The position numbers were made by a program, and so were the translations under genes. A stretch of 48,106 bases of DNA from Pseudoxanthomonas koreensis (GTDB taxonomy: Bacteria; Pseudomonadota; Gammaproteobacteria; Xanthomonadales; Xanthomonadaceae), in NCBI RefSeq assembly GCF_010093225.1, contig NZ_PDWM01000023.1, forward strand, positions 1 through 48,106, written 5' to 3'. Below are positions 17,734-26,303 of this stretch, one piece after another; within the stretch, counting starts at the first letter, position 1; each line of letters starts with the position of its first letter. The notes beneath the pieces were generated by a model. It was not told the DNA's origin. It worked only from the letters and a program-made list of their open reading frames with translations, and did not search any database.

Positions 17734-19640
17734 CCGGCCGGCGCAGGCGCGCCGGCCGTCGTCGCCGGCAGCAGTCCGCCGGACGCGACCAGGGCGACCA
17801 TCGCCGCGACTTCGCCATCGAGCGCGCGGTCGCGTTCCAGGAACGGCACGGGGGCGCGGATGCGCGTGTGCGCGGCGGCCACCGCCGTGCCCGGATGGAA
17901 GGCGTCGGCCTGCGCCAGCTGGGCGCGCAGTTCCTCGACTTCGGCCAGGAAGCGTTCGCGCCCAGGGGCTTCGGCGGCTGGGCCGCCCTGCACCTTGGCC
18001 GCCAGCGCGGCCGCGTCGGCGCGCCGGGCCAGGGCACGGGCGGCGTTGATCATGTCGCGGCGCAGGTCCAGCGCCTGCGCGGCGGTGTACAGCTCCAGCG
18101 CCAGCACCTTGCCCAGGTCCTCGACCATGGCCAGGACGTGGCGCGCCTCGTTGGCGCCCATCGACACGTGGTCCTCGGCGTTGGCACTGGTCGGCACCGA
18201 GAACACCGAGGCCGGGTGCGCGCGGCTGGCCAGGTCGTTGACGATCGCCGCGGCGGTGTACTGCACGATCATATGCCCCGACTCGGTGCCGTCCTCGTTG
18301 CCGATCAGGAACGCCGGAAGGCCGTCGCTGGTGGCCGGGTCGACCAGCTTGTTGAGCCGGCGCTCGGAGATCGAGGCCAGGGTGGGGATCGCTGCCTTCA
18401 GGTAGCTCAGCGCCAGCGCCAGCGGCATGCCGTGGAAGTGGCCGGCGGAGATCACCTGCTCTTCTACGTGGGTGGCATCGGCCTTGTCCGGGAACACCAG
18501 CGGGTTGTCGGTGACAGCGTTGAGCTCGATCTCCAGCACGCGCGCGGCCTGCGCGGCGGCATCGCGCACCGCGCCGTGCACCTGCGGGATGCAGCGCAGC
18601 GAATAGCTGTCCTGCGGCTGGTGCTTCTTGCCGCCACGGAACGGCAGGAAGCGCAGGTAGAACTTCTCGCGGCCGTGGCGCTGGTCGGCCGGCACCCAGT
18701 CCCAGCCGATGTCGAAGCGCAGCGCCTGCGCGTCGGCGGTGTCCCAGCTTGTCGGCAGCCACTGCCGGAAACGCGGCACCAGGGGGTAGGCGATGTCCGC
18801 CAGGGTCGAGCCGGCGAGCAGGCCGCGCAGGTTCGCGGCGACCCTGACCTGCCCCGGGTGCGGACGCAGCGCATGCACTTCCGGCGCGAACGCGCCCAGG
18901 CGGCCGGCGAAGGCGTCGATGGTCATCGCCGCCGCCAGGTCGGCGGTGTCCAGCATCAGCTCCAGGCGCTGCAGCGCCAGCACGCCCATCGCCAGCATCT
19001 GCGCGGTGCCATTGTTCAGCGCCAGACCTTCCTTGTACGACAGCGACACCGGCTGCAGGCCGGCGCGGCGCAGCGCCTCGGCGCCGGGCAGGCGCTCGCC
19101 TTCGAAGAACGCTTCGCCACCGCCGAGCAGGACGATGGCCAGGTGCGACAACGGCGCCAGGTCGCCGGAGGCGCCGACCGAGCCCAGCTGCGGCACCACC
19201 GGCACGATCCCGGCGTTGAGCATCGCCGCCAGCGCCTGCAGCGTCTGCACCCGGATGCCCGAGTGGCCCTTGAGCAGGGTGTTGATGCGGATGCACAGCA
19301 TCGCGCGGACCACGTCGGCGGCCATCGGCTCGCCCACGCACACCGCGTGGGTGACGATCAGGTTGCGCTGCAGCTCCTCGTGCAGCGAACGGCCCGAGGG
19401 CGTGGCGCCGGGCAGTTCATCGCGCAGCGGGTGCGCGCCGAGCAGCTTGTCGGCATTGGAGCCGAAGCCGGTGGAGACGCCGTAGATCGGCTCCTGGCGA
19501 CGGACCTGCTCGGCGAGGAAGTCGGCGGCGCGCTGCACGGCCTGCAGCGCCTGCGGGTCCAGTTCGACCGGCGCGCCATTGGCGACGGCGACGAGGCGTT
19601 CGCGGGTGAGGGACTGGCCGTCGAGGCGGATCGGATTCAT
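17730..19640 (-). CDS. hutH: HAL/PAL/TAL-family ammonia-lyase, probably histidine ammonia-lyase
   Basis: Removes ammonia from an aromatic amino acid using the MIO cofactor formed from A157-S158-G159 in GSVGASGDLAPLSHLA. Catalytic Y53 (IYGVSTGFG), QDSYSLRC (343-350) and the tail motif TSANAEDHVSMG are present. The substrate-selective pair is T97-H98 in RNLIVTHAV, closest to the Ser-His of histidine lyases and unlike the Phe-Leu of phenylalanine or His-Leu of tyrosine lyases. The 636 residues exceed the usual ~510: about 50 extra residues sit between 279 and 340 and about 70 at the C-terminus. NNGTAQ near 209 replaces the more usual INGTQ. It starts one base after the hisS stop; no other hut genes are present. 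Histidine specificity is likely, not proven. Confidence 0.78.
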   Translation of the reverse strand: MNPIRLDGQSLTRERLVAVANGAPVELDPQALQAVQRAADFLAEQVRRQEPIYGVSTGFGSNADKLLGAHPLRDELPGATPSGRSLHEELQRNLIVTHAVCVGEPMAADVVRAMLCIRINTLLKGHSGIRVQTLQALAAMLNAGIVPVVPQLGSVGASGDLAPLSHLAIVLLGGGEAFFEGERLPGAEALRRAGLQPVSLSYKEGLALNNGTAQMLAMGVLALQRLELMLDTADLAAAMTIDAFAGRLGAFAPEVHALRPHPGQVRVAANLRGLLAGSTLADIAYPLVPRFRQWLPTSWDTADAQALRFDIGWDWVPADQRHGREKFYLRFLPFRGGKKHQPQDSYSLRCIPQVHGAVRDAAAQAARVLEIELNAVTDNPLVFPDKADATHVEEQVISAGHFHGMPLALALSYLKAAIPTLASISERRLNKLVDPATSDGLPAFLIGNEDGTESGHMIVQYTAAAIVNDLASRAHPASVFSVPTSANAEDHVSMGANEARHVLAMVEDLGKVLALELYTAAQALDLRRDMINAARALARRADAAALAAKVQGGPAAEAPGRERFLAEVEELRAQLAQADAFHPGTAVAAAHTRIRAPVPFLERDRALDGEVAAMVALVASGGLLPATTAGAPAPAG

Positions 19641-19641
19641 G

Positions 19642-21066
19642 TCAGCGTCCGGCCAGGGCACGCGCCTGTTCCAGCTCCACGCGCAGGGCGCCGGCCAGTT
19701 CCTCGCGCGGGACTTCGAACTGCTGTTCGCGCACCAGGTCCTTGACCGCGACCACGCCGCGCGCCAGCTCGTCCTCGCCGGCCAGCACGACGAAGCGGAT
19801 CCCGGCACGCGAGGCGTACTGGAACTGCTTGCCGACCTTGCGCGCTTCCACCTGCACCTCGGTGTTGATCCCGCCGGCACGCAGGTGGCGGGCGATATCC
19901 AGCGCCTGCGGCAGCTGCGCCTCGTCCATCAGCGCCACCATCGCCTGCACGCTGCTCTCGGCGATGCCGGCAATGAGGCCCGCCTCGCGCAGCTGCCAGA
20001 ACAGCCGGGTCAGGCCGATCGAGATGCCCACGCCGGGCAGCTTCGACTTGGTGTAGTGGCTGGCCAGGTCCTCGTAGCGCCCGCCCGAGCAGATCGAGCC
20101 GATGCCCGGGTGCTCCACCAGCTGGGTCTCGTAGACGGTGCCGGTGTAGTAGTCCAGGCCGCGGGCGATGGAGAAGTTCAGGCAGTACGCCGACTCCGGA
20201 ACGCCCAACGCCTTGACCAGGCCGAGCACCTCGCGCAGTTCGGCCGCGCCCTCGCGCAGGACCGTGCTGGCCCCCTCGCCTGCGCCTTCCAGCACCGCGT
20301 CGATCCTGGCCAGCGCATCGGCGTGCGATGACGAGCGCACCTCGACGAACTGCAGGATCCGCGCCACCGCCGCTTCCGGCAGGCCGAAATCCGGCCCGAC
20401 AAGCGTCTCGCGCACGTAGTCGGCGCCGCGCTTGTCGATCTTGTCGACCTCGCGCAGCACCAGCGCCTGCTGCTGCGGGTCGGCCACGCCCTGGGCCTCG
20501 AAGAACCCGCGCATCAGCTTGCGGTTGTTGAGCTGGATGCGGAACTCGCCGATGCCCAGCTCGGAGAACACCGCGTGGATCACCGCCAGCACCTCGGCGT
20601 CGTAGCGCACGCTCAGCGAATCCTTGCCGATCACGTCGATGTCGCACTGGTAGAACTCGCGGAAGCGGCCGCGCTGGGCGCGCTCGCCGCGGTACACGCG
20701 CTGCATCTGGTAGCGGCGGAACGGGAAGCTCAGCTCGTGCTCGTGCTCGGCCACGTAGCGCGCCAGTGGCACGGTCAGGTCGAAGCGCAGCGCCAGCTCC
20801 GGCAGGCCGCTGTCGGCCTTGCCGGCTTCGGCATCCGCCGCCGCGTTGGCCAGCGCGCCGGTGGACTGGACGAAGTACACCTGCCGCTCGGTCTCGCCAC
20901 CGGACTTGGTCAGCAGCACGTCGGACAGCTCGAACACCGGCGTCTCCACCGGCAGGAAGCCGAAGCGCTCGTAGTTGCGGCGGATGACGTCGAGCATGCG
21001 CTGGAACGCGATCTGCTCGCGCGGCAGCAGCTCCATGACGCCGGGCGGGGTGCGGGGCCTGATCAA
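19642..21066 (-). CDS. hisS: Histidyl-tRNA synthetase
   Basis: Class IIa aminoacyl-tRNA synthetase, 474 residues. Motif 2 is around [22 protein letters not shown] (about 130-150), the histidine-A loop is [16 protein letters not shown] near 300, and motif 3 is [12 protein letters not shown] near 350; an anticodon-binding domain follows (about 385-474). I choose the TTG at 21066, giving the xanthomonad-type N-terminus [17 protein letters not shown] after the initiator, because AGGAG lies 9 bases upstream; the first internal ATG is at 21036. The lyase gene begins one base past the stop, suggesting one transcript. Confidence 0.94.
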   Translation of the reverse strand: MIRPRTPPGVMELLPREQIAFQRMLDVIRRNYERFGFLPVETPVFELSDVLLTKSGGETERQVYFVQSTGALANAAADAEAGKADSGLPELALRFDLTVPLARYVAEHEHELSFPFRRYQMQRVYRGERAQRGRFREFYQCDIDVIGKDSLSVRYDAEVLAVIHAVFSELGIGEFRIQLNNRKLMRGFFEAQGVADPQQQALVLREVDKIDKRGADYVRETLVGPDFGLPEAAVARILQFVEVRSSSHADALARIDAVLEGAGEGASTVLREGAAELREVLGLVKALGVPESAYCLNFSIARGLDYYTGTVYETQLVEHPGIGSICSGGRYEDLASHYTKSKLPGVGISIGLTRLFWQLREAGLIAGIAESSVQAMVALMDEAQLPQALDIARHLRAGGINTEVQVEARKVGKQFQYASRAGIRFVVLAGEDELARGVVAVKDLVREQQFEVPREELAGALRVELEQARALAGR

Positions 21067-21100
21067 GCGGGAAACTCCTGGTGGAACGCTTTGGCCCGCG

Positions 21101-21106
21101 ATTCTA
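21101..21106 (-). promoter_or_regulatory. Possible -10 element for hisS
   Basis: TAGAAT on the minus strand (5 of 6 consensus bases) lies 34 bases before the hisS start codon. No convincing -35 is present at the right distance, so this is only a candidate. Confidence 0.35.
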
Positions 21107-21174
21107 CCTTGGCCGCACATCCCCGGCCCGCGCCGCGCCGCTATCATGTACGGATCGAAATCCCGGCGCGACGC

Positions 21175-21918
21175 ATGTCCTGGCCCCCGTTCGACAGCCC
21201 CTGCCTGACCCCGCCCACCGAGGATGCCGGCCCCATCGGCCCCTGCCTGCATTGCCAGGTCCGCCACCTGGCGGTCTGCTCGGCGCTGTCGCGCGAGGAG
21301 ATCCAGGCGCTGGAGGCGACCGCCAGCGCGCAAGTGCTCGCGCCCGGTACCGTGCTCGCCCGCCAGGGCGAGGCGCGCCGCCACGTGTACACCGTTACCC
21401 GCGGCGCCCTGCGCCTGGCGCGGGTGTCCGCCGACGGCCGCCGCCAGGTCGCCGGGTTCGCCCTGCCCGGCGACTTCGTCGGCCTCTCCGGTGCACCCAC
21501 CCACCAGCACGACATCGAAGCCCTGGCCGAAACCGAACTGTGCCGCTTCGGCACCGATGCCATGCAGCGGCTGGGCACCCGCTTCCCGCACCTGCAGGGC
21601 AAGCTGCTGGAGCGCGCCTGCGTCGAGCTGGACAGCGCGCGCGAGCAGATGATGTCGCTGGCGCGAATGACCCCCACCGAGCGCGTGGCCGACTTCCTGC
21701 TCAAGCTCGCCGGCCGCCAGGCCCGCACCGGCGACCCCGGCCCCTCCATCGCCCTGCCGATGCCCCGCGCCGACATCGCCGACCACCTCGGCCTGACCGT
21801 GGAAACCGTCAGCCGCTGCCTCACCGCGCTGCGCACCCGCGGCCTGATCGCACTGCCAGGCACCTACCGCGTCGAGATCCTCGATCCGACCGGCCTGAAA
21901 TCGCTGGAAGCCGCCTGA
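21175..21918 (+). CDS. FNR/CRP-family transcriptional regulator with Fe-S cysteines
   Basis: 247-residue regulator with a cyclic-nucleotide-binding-like sensor domain (about 45-160) and a C-terminal helix-turn-helix (about 175-235). Four cysteines suited to an oxygen-sensitive [4Fe-4S] cluster are present: C24, C27 and C35 in a CX2CX7C pattern, and C123 in the beta-roll. E. coli FNR has CX2CX5C plus C122. The recognition helix reads TVETVSRCL, with the E..SR pattern that contacts TTGAT half-sites. It is therefore a likely aerobic/anaerobic switch. It is divergent from hisS and followed by a bidirectional terminator. Confidence 0.88.
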   Translation: MSWPPFDSPCLTPPTEDAGPIGPCLHCQVRHLAVCSALSREEIQALEATASAQVLAPGTVLARQGEARRHVYTVTRGALRLARVSADGRRQVAGFALPGDFVGLSGAPTHQHDIEALAETELCRFGTDAMQRLGTRFPHLQGKLLERACVELDSAREQMMSLARMTPTERVADFLLKLAGRQARTGDPGPSIALPMPRADIADHLGLTVETVSRCLTALRTRGLIALPGTYRVEILDPTGLKSLEAA

Positions 21919-21968
21919 CCCGGATGGGGCGGGGGTTGCCCGGCTCCACGAACGGAACCCGGACAAAG

Positions 21969-21994
21969 AAAAAGCGGGCCGAAGCCCGCTTTTT
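21969..21994. terminator. Bidirectional terminator between the FNR gene and pnp
   Basis: An 11-bp stem AAAAAGCGGGC / GCCCGCTTTTT (21969-21979 with 21984-21994, loop CGAA) gives a T-run on both strands. It lies between the convergent FNR-type gene and pnp and can end both transcripts. Confidence 0.93.
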
Positions 21995-22017
21995 CGTGTC
22001 CAGCGAAGCGGCCCGGT

Positions 22018-24123
22018 TTACCCGGTCACGCCCTCGCCTTCCTCGACGGCCTTGATCGACAGGCGGATGCGGCCCTGCTTGTCGACTTCCAGCACCTTCA
22101 CCTTGACCATGTCGCCTTCCTTCAGCGCGTCGCCGACCTTCTCGACGCGGTCGTTGGAGATCTGCGACACGTGGACCAGGCCATCCTTGCCCGGCAGGAT
22201 GGTCACGAACGCGCCGAAATCCATGATCTTGGCGACCTTGCCCTCGTAGATCCGGCCCGGCTCGACGTCCGAGGTGATCTGCTCGATGCGGGCCTTGGCG
22301 GCCTGGCCGGCAGCGCCATTCACCGAAGCGATGGTGATCGTGCCGTCGTCCTGGATGTCGATCTGGGTGCCGGTTTCCTTGGTGATGGCCTGGATCACCG
22401 AACCGCCCTTGCCGATCACTTCGCGGATCTTGTCGGGGTGGATCTTGATGGTGATCAGGCGCGGCGCGAACTCGCTCAGCTCCTGGCGCGGCGAGGTCAT
22501 CGCGTGGGCCATTTCGCCGAGGATGTGCAAGCGGCCGGCCTTCGCCTGCGACAGCGCCTGCTTCATGATCTCTTCGGTGATGCCCTCGATCTTGATGTCC
22601 ATCTGCAGCGCGGACACGCCGTTCTGGGTACCGGCCACCTTGAAGTCCATGTCGCCCAGGTGGTCTTCGTCGCCGAGGATGTCGGAGAGCACGACGAAGT
22701 CGTTGCCTTCCTTGACCAGGCCCATGGCGATGCCGGCGACGGGCGCCGAGATCGGCACGCCGGCATCCATCAGCGCCAGCGAGCTGCCGCAGACCGAAGC
22801 CATCGAGGAGGAGCCGTTCGACTCGGTGATCTCCGAAACCACGCGGATCGTGTAGGGGAACGACTCCATGGTCGGCATCACCGCCAGCACGCCGCGCTTG
22901 GCAAGGCGGCCGTGGCCGATCTCGCGACGCTTCGGGCCCATCATGCGGCCGGCCTCGCCCACCGAGTACGGCGGGAAGTTGTAATGGAACAGGAAGTGGT
23001 CCTTGTACTCGCCGGAAACCGCGTCGATGATCTGGCCGTCACGGGCGGTGCCCAGGGTGACGGCGACGATCGCCTGGGTCTCGCCACGGGTGAACAGCGA
23101 GGAGCCGTGCACGCGCGGCAGCACACTGACCTTGGAGGTGATCGGGCGCACGGTGTCCAGCGCGCGGCCGTCGATGCGGACCTTGGTGGCGAGGACCGAA
23201 CCACGCATGGTCTGGTATTCCAGCTCGCCGAATTCCTTCGACAGCGCACCGGTGCTCCAGCCGTCGGCCTCGGCGCGGCCGGCCAGCTGCTGCAGCACGT
23301 CCTTCTTGATCGCGGAGATGGCGTCGCGGCGCTGCAGCTTGTCGCGCACCTGGAAGGCGGCCTCGAGCTGGGTGCCGACGACTTCCTTCAGCGCCGAGAC
23401 CATCGCCTCGTTCCTGGCCGGGGCGGCCCAGTCCCAGTTCTTCGTGCCGGCTTCGGTGACCAGCTCGTTGATGATGTTGATGACCTTCTGCATCTCGCGA
23501 TGGCCGAACATCACCGCGCCGAGCATCACGTCCTCGGACAGCTCGGCCGCCTCGGACTCCACCATCAGCACGGCGTTGGAGGTACCGGCGACGACGAGCT
23601 CCAGCTTGGAGTCCTTCAGTTCGCTGACCGTCGGGTTCAGCACGTACTCGCCGTTGATGTAGCCGACCTTGGCGGCGCCGATCGGGCCGTTGAACGGCGC
23701 GCCGGTCAGGGCGACGGCGGCGGAAGCACCGATCAGCGCCGGGATGTCGCCGTCGATTTCCGGGTTCAGCGACATCACCGTGGCGATGACCTGCACTTCA
23801 TTGCGGAACTCTTCCGGGAACAGCGGGCGCAGCGGGCGGTCGATCAGGCGCGAGATCAGCGTCTCCTTCTCGGTGGCACGGCCTTCGCGCTTGAAGAAGC
23901 CACCCGGGATGCGGCCGCCGGCGTAGAACTTCTCCTGGTAATCGACCGTCAGCGGGAAGAAGTCCTGGCCTTCGCGGGCCGTCTTCGCCGCGACGGCAGA
24001 GACCAGCAGCACGGTGTCATCGAACTTGACGATGACGGCACCGCCGGCCTGGCGGGCGATCTCGCCGGTTTCCAGGGTGACCTGGTGCTTGCCGTACTGG
24101 AAGGTTTTGGTGATTTTTGCCAC
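22018..24123 (-). CDS. pnp: Polyribonucleotide nucleotidyltransferase (PNPase)
   Basis: Phosphate-dependent 3'-5' exoribonuclease and degradosome component, 701 residues. It has two RNase PH domains (about 10-230 and 315-545; [14 protein letters not shown] and [16 protein letters not shown] are typical), a KH domain ([14 protein letters not shown] near 565) and a C-terminal S1 domain ([17 protein letters not shown] near 635). It is the last gene of the cluster that begins with the initiator tRNA, downstream of rpsO as in other gammaproteobacteria. The 197-base rpsO-pnp gap holds the rpsO terminator. Confidence 0.97.
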   Translation of the reverse strand: MAKITKTFQYGKHQVTLETGEIARQAGGAVIVKFDDTVLLVSAVAAKTAREGQDFFPLTVDYQEKFYAGGRIPGGFFKREGRATEKETLISRLIDRPLRPLFPEEFRNEVQVIATVMSLNPEIDGDIPALIGASAAVALTGAPFNGPIGAAKVGYINGEYVLNPTVSELKDSKLELVVAGTSNAVLMVESEAAELSEDVMLGAVMFGHREMQKVINIINELVTEAGTKNWDWAAPARNEAMVSALKEVVGTQLEAAFQVRDKLQRRDAISAIKKDVLQQLAGRAEADGWSTGALSKEFGELEYQTMRGSVLATKVRIDGRALDTVRPITSKVSVLPRVHGSSLFTRGETQAIVAVTLGTARDGQIIDAVSGEYKDHFLFHYNFPPYSVGEAGRMMGPKRREIGHGRLAKRGVLAVMPTMESFPYTIRVVSEITESNGSSSMASVCGSSLALMDAGVPISAPVAGIAMGLVKEGNDFVVLSDILGDEDHLGDMDFKVAGTQNGVSALQMDIKIEGITEEIMKQALSQAKAGRLHILGEMAHAMTSPRQELSEFAPRLITIKIHPDKIREVIGKGGSVIQAITKETGTQIDIQDDGTITIASVNGAAGQAAKARIEQITSDVEPGRIYEGKVAKIMDFGAFVTILPGKDGLVHVSQISNDRVEKVGDALKEGDMVKVKVLEVDKQGRIRLSIKAVEEGEGVTG

Positions 24124-24284
24124 GTCGATTCCTTGGGGATGCTGCTTGCGATTGACCGGGTACGACCCTTGCCGCGACCGGGTGGCCGGAGAGTCCGGCC
24201 GCTGCCTATCTTGCTCCGGCGTTGCCGGAACGGTTTTACGGATTCCTGCAGGCGCCGGTGCCCGACCGGTGCCTCAAACGCAAA

Positions 24285-24308
24285 CCGCGGCGCATCTCTG
24301 CGCCGCGG
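24285..24308 (-). terminator. Hairpin/terminator after rpsO
   Basis: A perfect 9-bp stem CCGCGGCGC / GCGCCGCGG (loop ATCTCT) is followed on the minus strand by TTTGCGTTTG. It lies 12 bases after the rpsO stop and before pnp; such a structure may be a partial terminator or an RNase III-type processing site. Confidence 0.6.
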
Positions 24309-24320
24309 CCGGGTCTTGCA

Positions 24321-24581
24321 TCAGCGACGCAGGCCGAGCTTCTCGATCAGGGCCTTGTAGCGCTCGTTGTCCTTGCGCTTGAGGTAGTCGAGCAGGCTGC
24401 GGCGGCGGTTGACCAGCTGCAGCAGGCCACGACGGCTGTGGTGGTCCTTCTTGTGGGTCTTGAAGTGCTCGGTCAGCTGCTCGATGCGGCCGGTCAGCAG
24501 GGCGACCTGGACTTCCGGGGAGCCGGTGTCGTTGGTGCCGCGCGCGTTGTCGGCGATGATCTTCTGGGTGTCGATGGACAT
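24321..24581 (-). CDS. rpsO: 30S ribosomal protein S15
   Basis: Primary 16S rRNA-binding protein of the small subunit platform. The 86-residue sequence has the conserved motifs [31 protein letters not shown] and [13 protein letters not shown]. Length and order are standard. It has its own promoter upstream (24709-24737), separate from truB, and is followed by pnp. Confidence 0.98.
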   Translation of the reverse strand: MSIDTQKIIADNARGTNDTGSPEVQVALLTGRIEQLTEHFKTHKKDHHSRRGLLQLVNRRRSLLDYLKRKDNERYKALIEKLGLRR

Positions 24582-24708
24582 GGTTTCTTCTCGTGGATGC
24601 GAGGCCGGCAGGAACGCGCTGGGCGCACCGCCTGACCCGCCGCTTGCGGAGGCCGCCTTCCCGGAACGGGAATGGTCGGCAGGGAAGCCCGTGAAAACGG
24701 GCGCGCAA

Positions 24709-24737
24709 ATTGTAGCCGCCATGGCCTTTGCGGACAA
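24709..24737 (-). promoter_or_regulatory. Sigma70-type promoter of rpsO
   Basis: On the minus strand TTGTCC (24732-24737) and TACAAT (24709-24714) are separated by 17 bases. The predicted start is about 120 bases before the rpsO ATG, leaving a leader long enough for S15 autoregulation as known in E. coli. Confidence 0.75.
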
Positions 24738-24766
24738 GGCTTTAGCGATATCCGGCGTCGTGGCGC

Positions 24767-25708
24767 TCAGCCTTCCGGCGGCGCGACAGGCGCGGCATGG
24801 CCGTGAAACACCCGCTGCGGCGACAGCCGGCCCTCCGGGTCGACCCGGGCCAGGCCCAGCGCCACGCCAGCGTCGGAGAAAACGGCCGCCGGGTCCGCGG
24901 GCGCCCAAGGGCCGCGCAGGCGCTGGCCCTGGGCGAAGCGGGCCGCCTCGGCCGGCGCCAGTTGCACCCGCGGGAACCCGGCCAGCCCGGCCTCCAGCGG
25001 CAGCAGGCAGGCTTCCAGCGCCGCCTCGCCGCCGCTTTCGAGCAGCGACTCCAGCTGCCCCGGGGTGAACATGCGCGGCTCGCGGAACGGATCCACCCAC
25101 AGCCGGCGCAGGCTGGCGATGTGCGCGCCGCAGCCCAGCGCCTCGCCCAGGTCGCGGGCCAGGCTGCGGATGTAGGTGCCGCTGCCGCAGGTCACCCGCA
25201 GCCGCAGCTGTTCCGGACCGGATTCGAGCAGGTCGATGGCATGGACCACGACTTCGCGCACCGGCGCCTCGATCGCCTCGCCGCGACGGGCGCGGGCGTA
25301 CAGCGGCTCGCCGCCCTGCTTGAGCGCCGAGTACACCGGGGCACGCTGCTGCAGCACCCCGGTCAGGGCCACCAAGGCGGCCTCCAGCACGGCCTGGTCC
25401 AGCGCCGGCACGGGCCGCTGCAGCAGCACTTGGCCGTCGGCGTCGTCGGTATCGGTGGTCGTGCCCAGGGCGATGCCGGCCTCGTAGGCCTTGTCCGAAC
25501 CGAGCAGCAGCCCGGCCAGCTTGGTCGCCTCACCGAAGCACAACGGCAGCAGGCCGGTGGCCAGCGGATCCAGGCTGCCGGTATGGCCGCCCTTCTCCGC
25601 GCGGAACAGCCGCCGTGCGGCCTGCAGGGCGGCGTTGGAGCTCATGCCGGCCGGCTTGTCGAGCAGGAGGATGCCGTCGAGGGAGCGGTAGCGACGGGAA
25701 GATTTCAT
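24767..25708 (-). CDS. truB: tRNA pseudouridine-55 synthase
   Basis: Makes pseudouridine 55 in the T-loop of tRNAs. 313 residues; the catalytic aspartate is in [16 protein letters not shown] (near residue 47), with SYL-type motifs represented by [17 protein letters not shown] and [19 protein letters not shown]-terminal PUA-like region follows about residue 250. The start at 25708 gives [19 protein letters not shown]. The 177-base gap to rbfA contains repeat copy 3. Confidence 0.96.
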   Translation of the reverse strand: MKSSRRYRSLDGILLLDKPAGMSSNAALQAARRLFRAEKGGHTGSLDPLATGLLPLCFGEATKLAGLLLGSDKAYEAGIALGTTTDTDDADGQVLLQRPVPALDQAVLEAALVALTGVLQQRAPVYSALKQGGEPLYARARRGEAIEAPVREVVVHAIDLLESGPEQLRLRVTCGSGTYIRSLARDLGEALGCGAHIASLRRLWVDPFREPRMFTPGQLESLLESGGEAALEACLLPLEAGLAGFPRVQLAPAEAARFAQGQRLRGPWAPADPAAVFSDAGVALGLARVDPEGRLSPQRVFHGHAAPVAPPEG

Positions 25709-25730
25709 GCAGGCCTGCGATGGTGGTCCT

Positions 25731-25862
25731 TGCAGGAGCCCCTCCAGGGGCGAACCGATGGCGCCGGGGATGTGATGTTCAACGCGCGAGTCCCGGACGG
25801 GGCGCGTTCAACGCGGGCGTTTTCCGGGGGCTGCCGGGTCGCCCCTGAAGGGAGCTCCTACA
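25731..25862. repeat. Diverged inverted-repeat element, copy 3
   Basis: A 132-bp relative of the two 135-bp elements: it begins TGCAGGAGCCCCTCCAGGGG and ends AGCTCCTACA. The word GTTCAACGCG occurs twice in its centre. The arms pair imperfectly. It lies in the rbfA-truB gap of an essential co-transcribed cluster, 22 bases upstream of the truB start codon, so it would be part of that mRNA. Confidence 0.75.
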
Positions 25863-25885
25863 GAAAGCGGTGCCGCCGGAGGGGG

Positions 25886-26284
25886 TTACGGGTCCCGGCC
25901 CGGATCGTTGCCGGAGCCTTCACCGTCGCCGACCAGGTCCGCCGCATTCTCGCGCAGCAGGATCTCGATGCGCTCGCCGCGGTCGACCGAATCATCGTAG
26001 TGGAAGTGCAGCTCCGGCACGTGGCGCAGCTTGACCCGCCGCGCCAGCTCCATGCGCAGCTGCTTCGCCAGCTCCTTCAGCCCCTTCATCGCCTCTGTCG
26101 AACGTTCCGGCATCAGCGCGGTGACGAACACCTTGGCATGGGCCAGGTCGCGGCTGACCTCCACGTCGGACACGCTCACCGACGGCAGGCCATGCTCGCG
26201 CACGGCCTCGTGGACCAGCGTGCCCAGTTCTCGGCGCAGCTGCGCCGAGACCCGGTCGGTGCGATGGAAGGACTTGGTCGGCAT
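25886..26284 (-). CDS. rbfA: Ribosome-binding factor A
   Basis: Late 30S maturation factor, KH-like fold, 132 residues. Recognised by FHRTDRVSAQLRRELG at the N-terminus, SDVEVSRDLAHAKVFVT in the middle and HVPELHFHYDDSVDRG near residue 88. The acidic, glycine-rich tail (about 115-132) is variable in the family. It starts 19 bases after infB. Confidence 0.96.
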   Translation of the reverse strand: MPTKSFHRTDRVSAQLRRELGTLVHEAVREHGLPSVSVSDVEVSRDLAHAKVFVTALMPERSTEAMKGLKELAKQLRMELARRVKLRHVPELHFHYDDSVDRGERIEILLRENAADLVGDGEGSGNDPGRDP

Positions 26285-26303
26285 GTCGCTGCTCCTCGCC
26301 CGC

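Noticed and set aside
21058-21067. TTGATC at the hisS start codon as an FNR half-site
   Set aside because: No matching second half ATCAA at the right distance; the TTGAT is explained by the start codon context.
21142-21147. TATCAT as a -10 for the FNR-type gene
   Set aside because: No -35 at 16-19 bases upstream; hexamer alone is weak evidence.
22171-24360. A 729-codon open frame on the plus strand opposite pnp
   Set aside because: It is antisense to a certain gene, has a composition typical of GC-rich shadow frames (many Arg, His, Gln, Asp), and shows no domain. Similar long antisense frames opposite infB (26031-28997), nusA/rimP (28636-31470) and nuoL (34946-38176) are rejected for the same reason.
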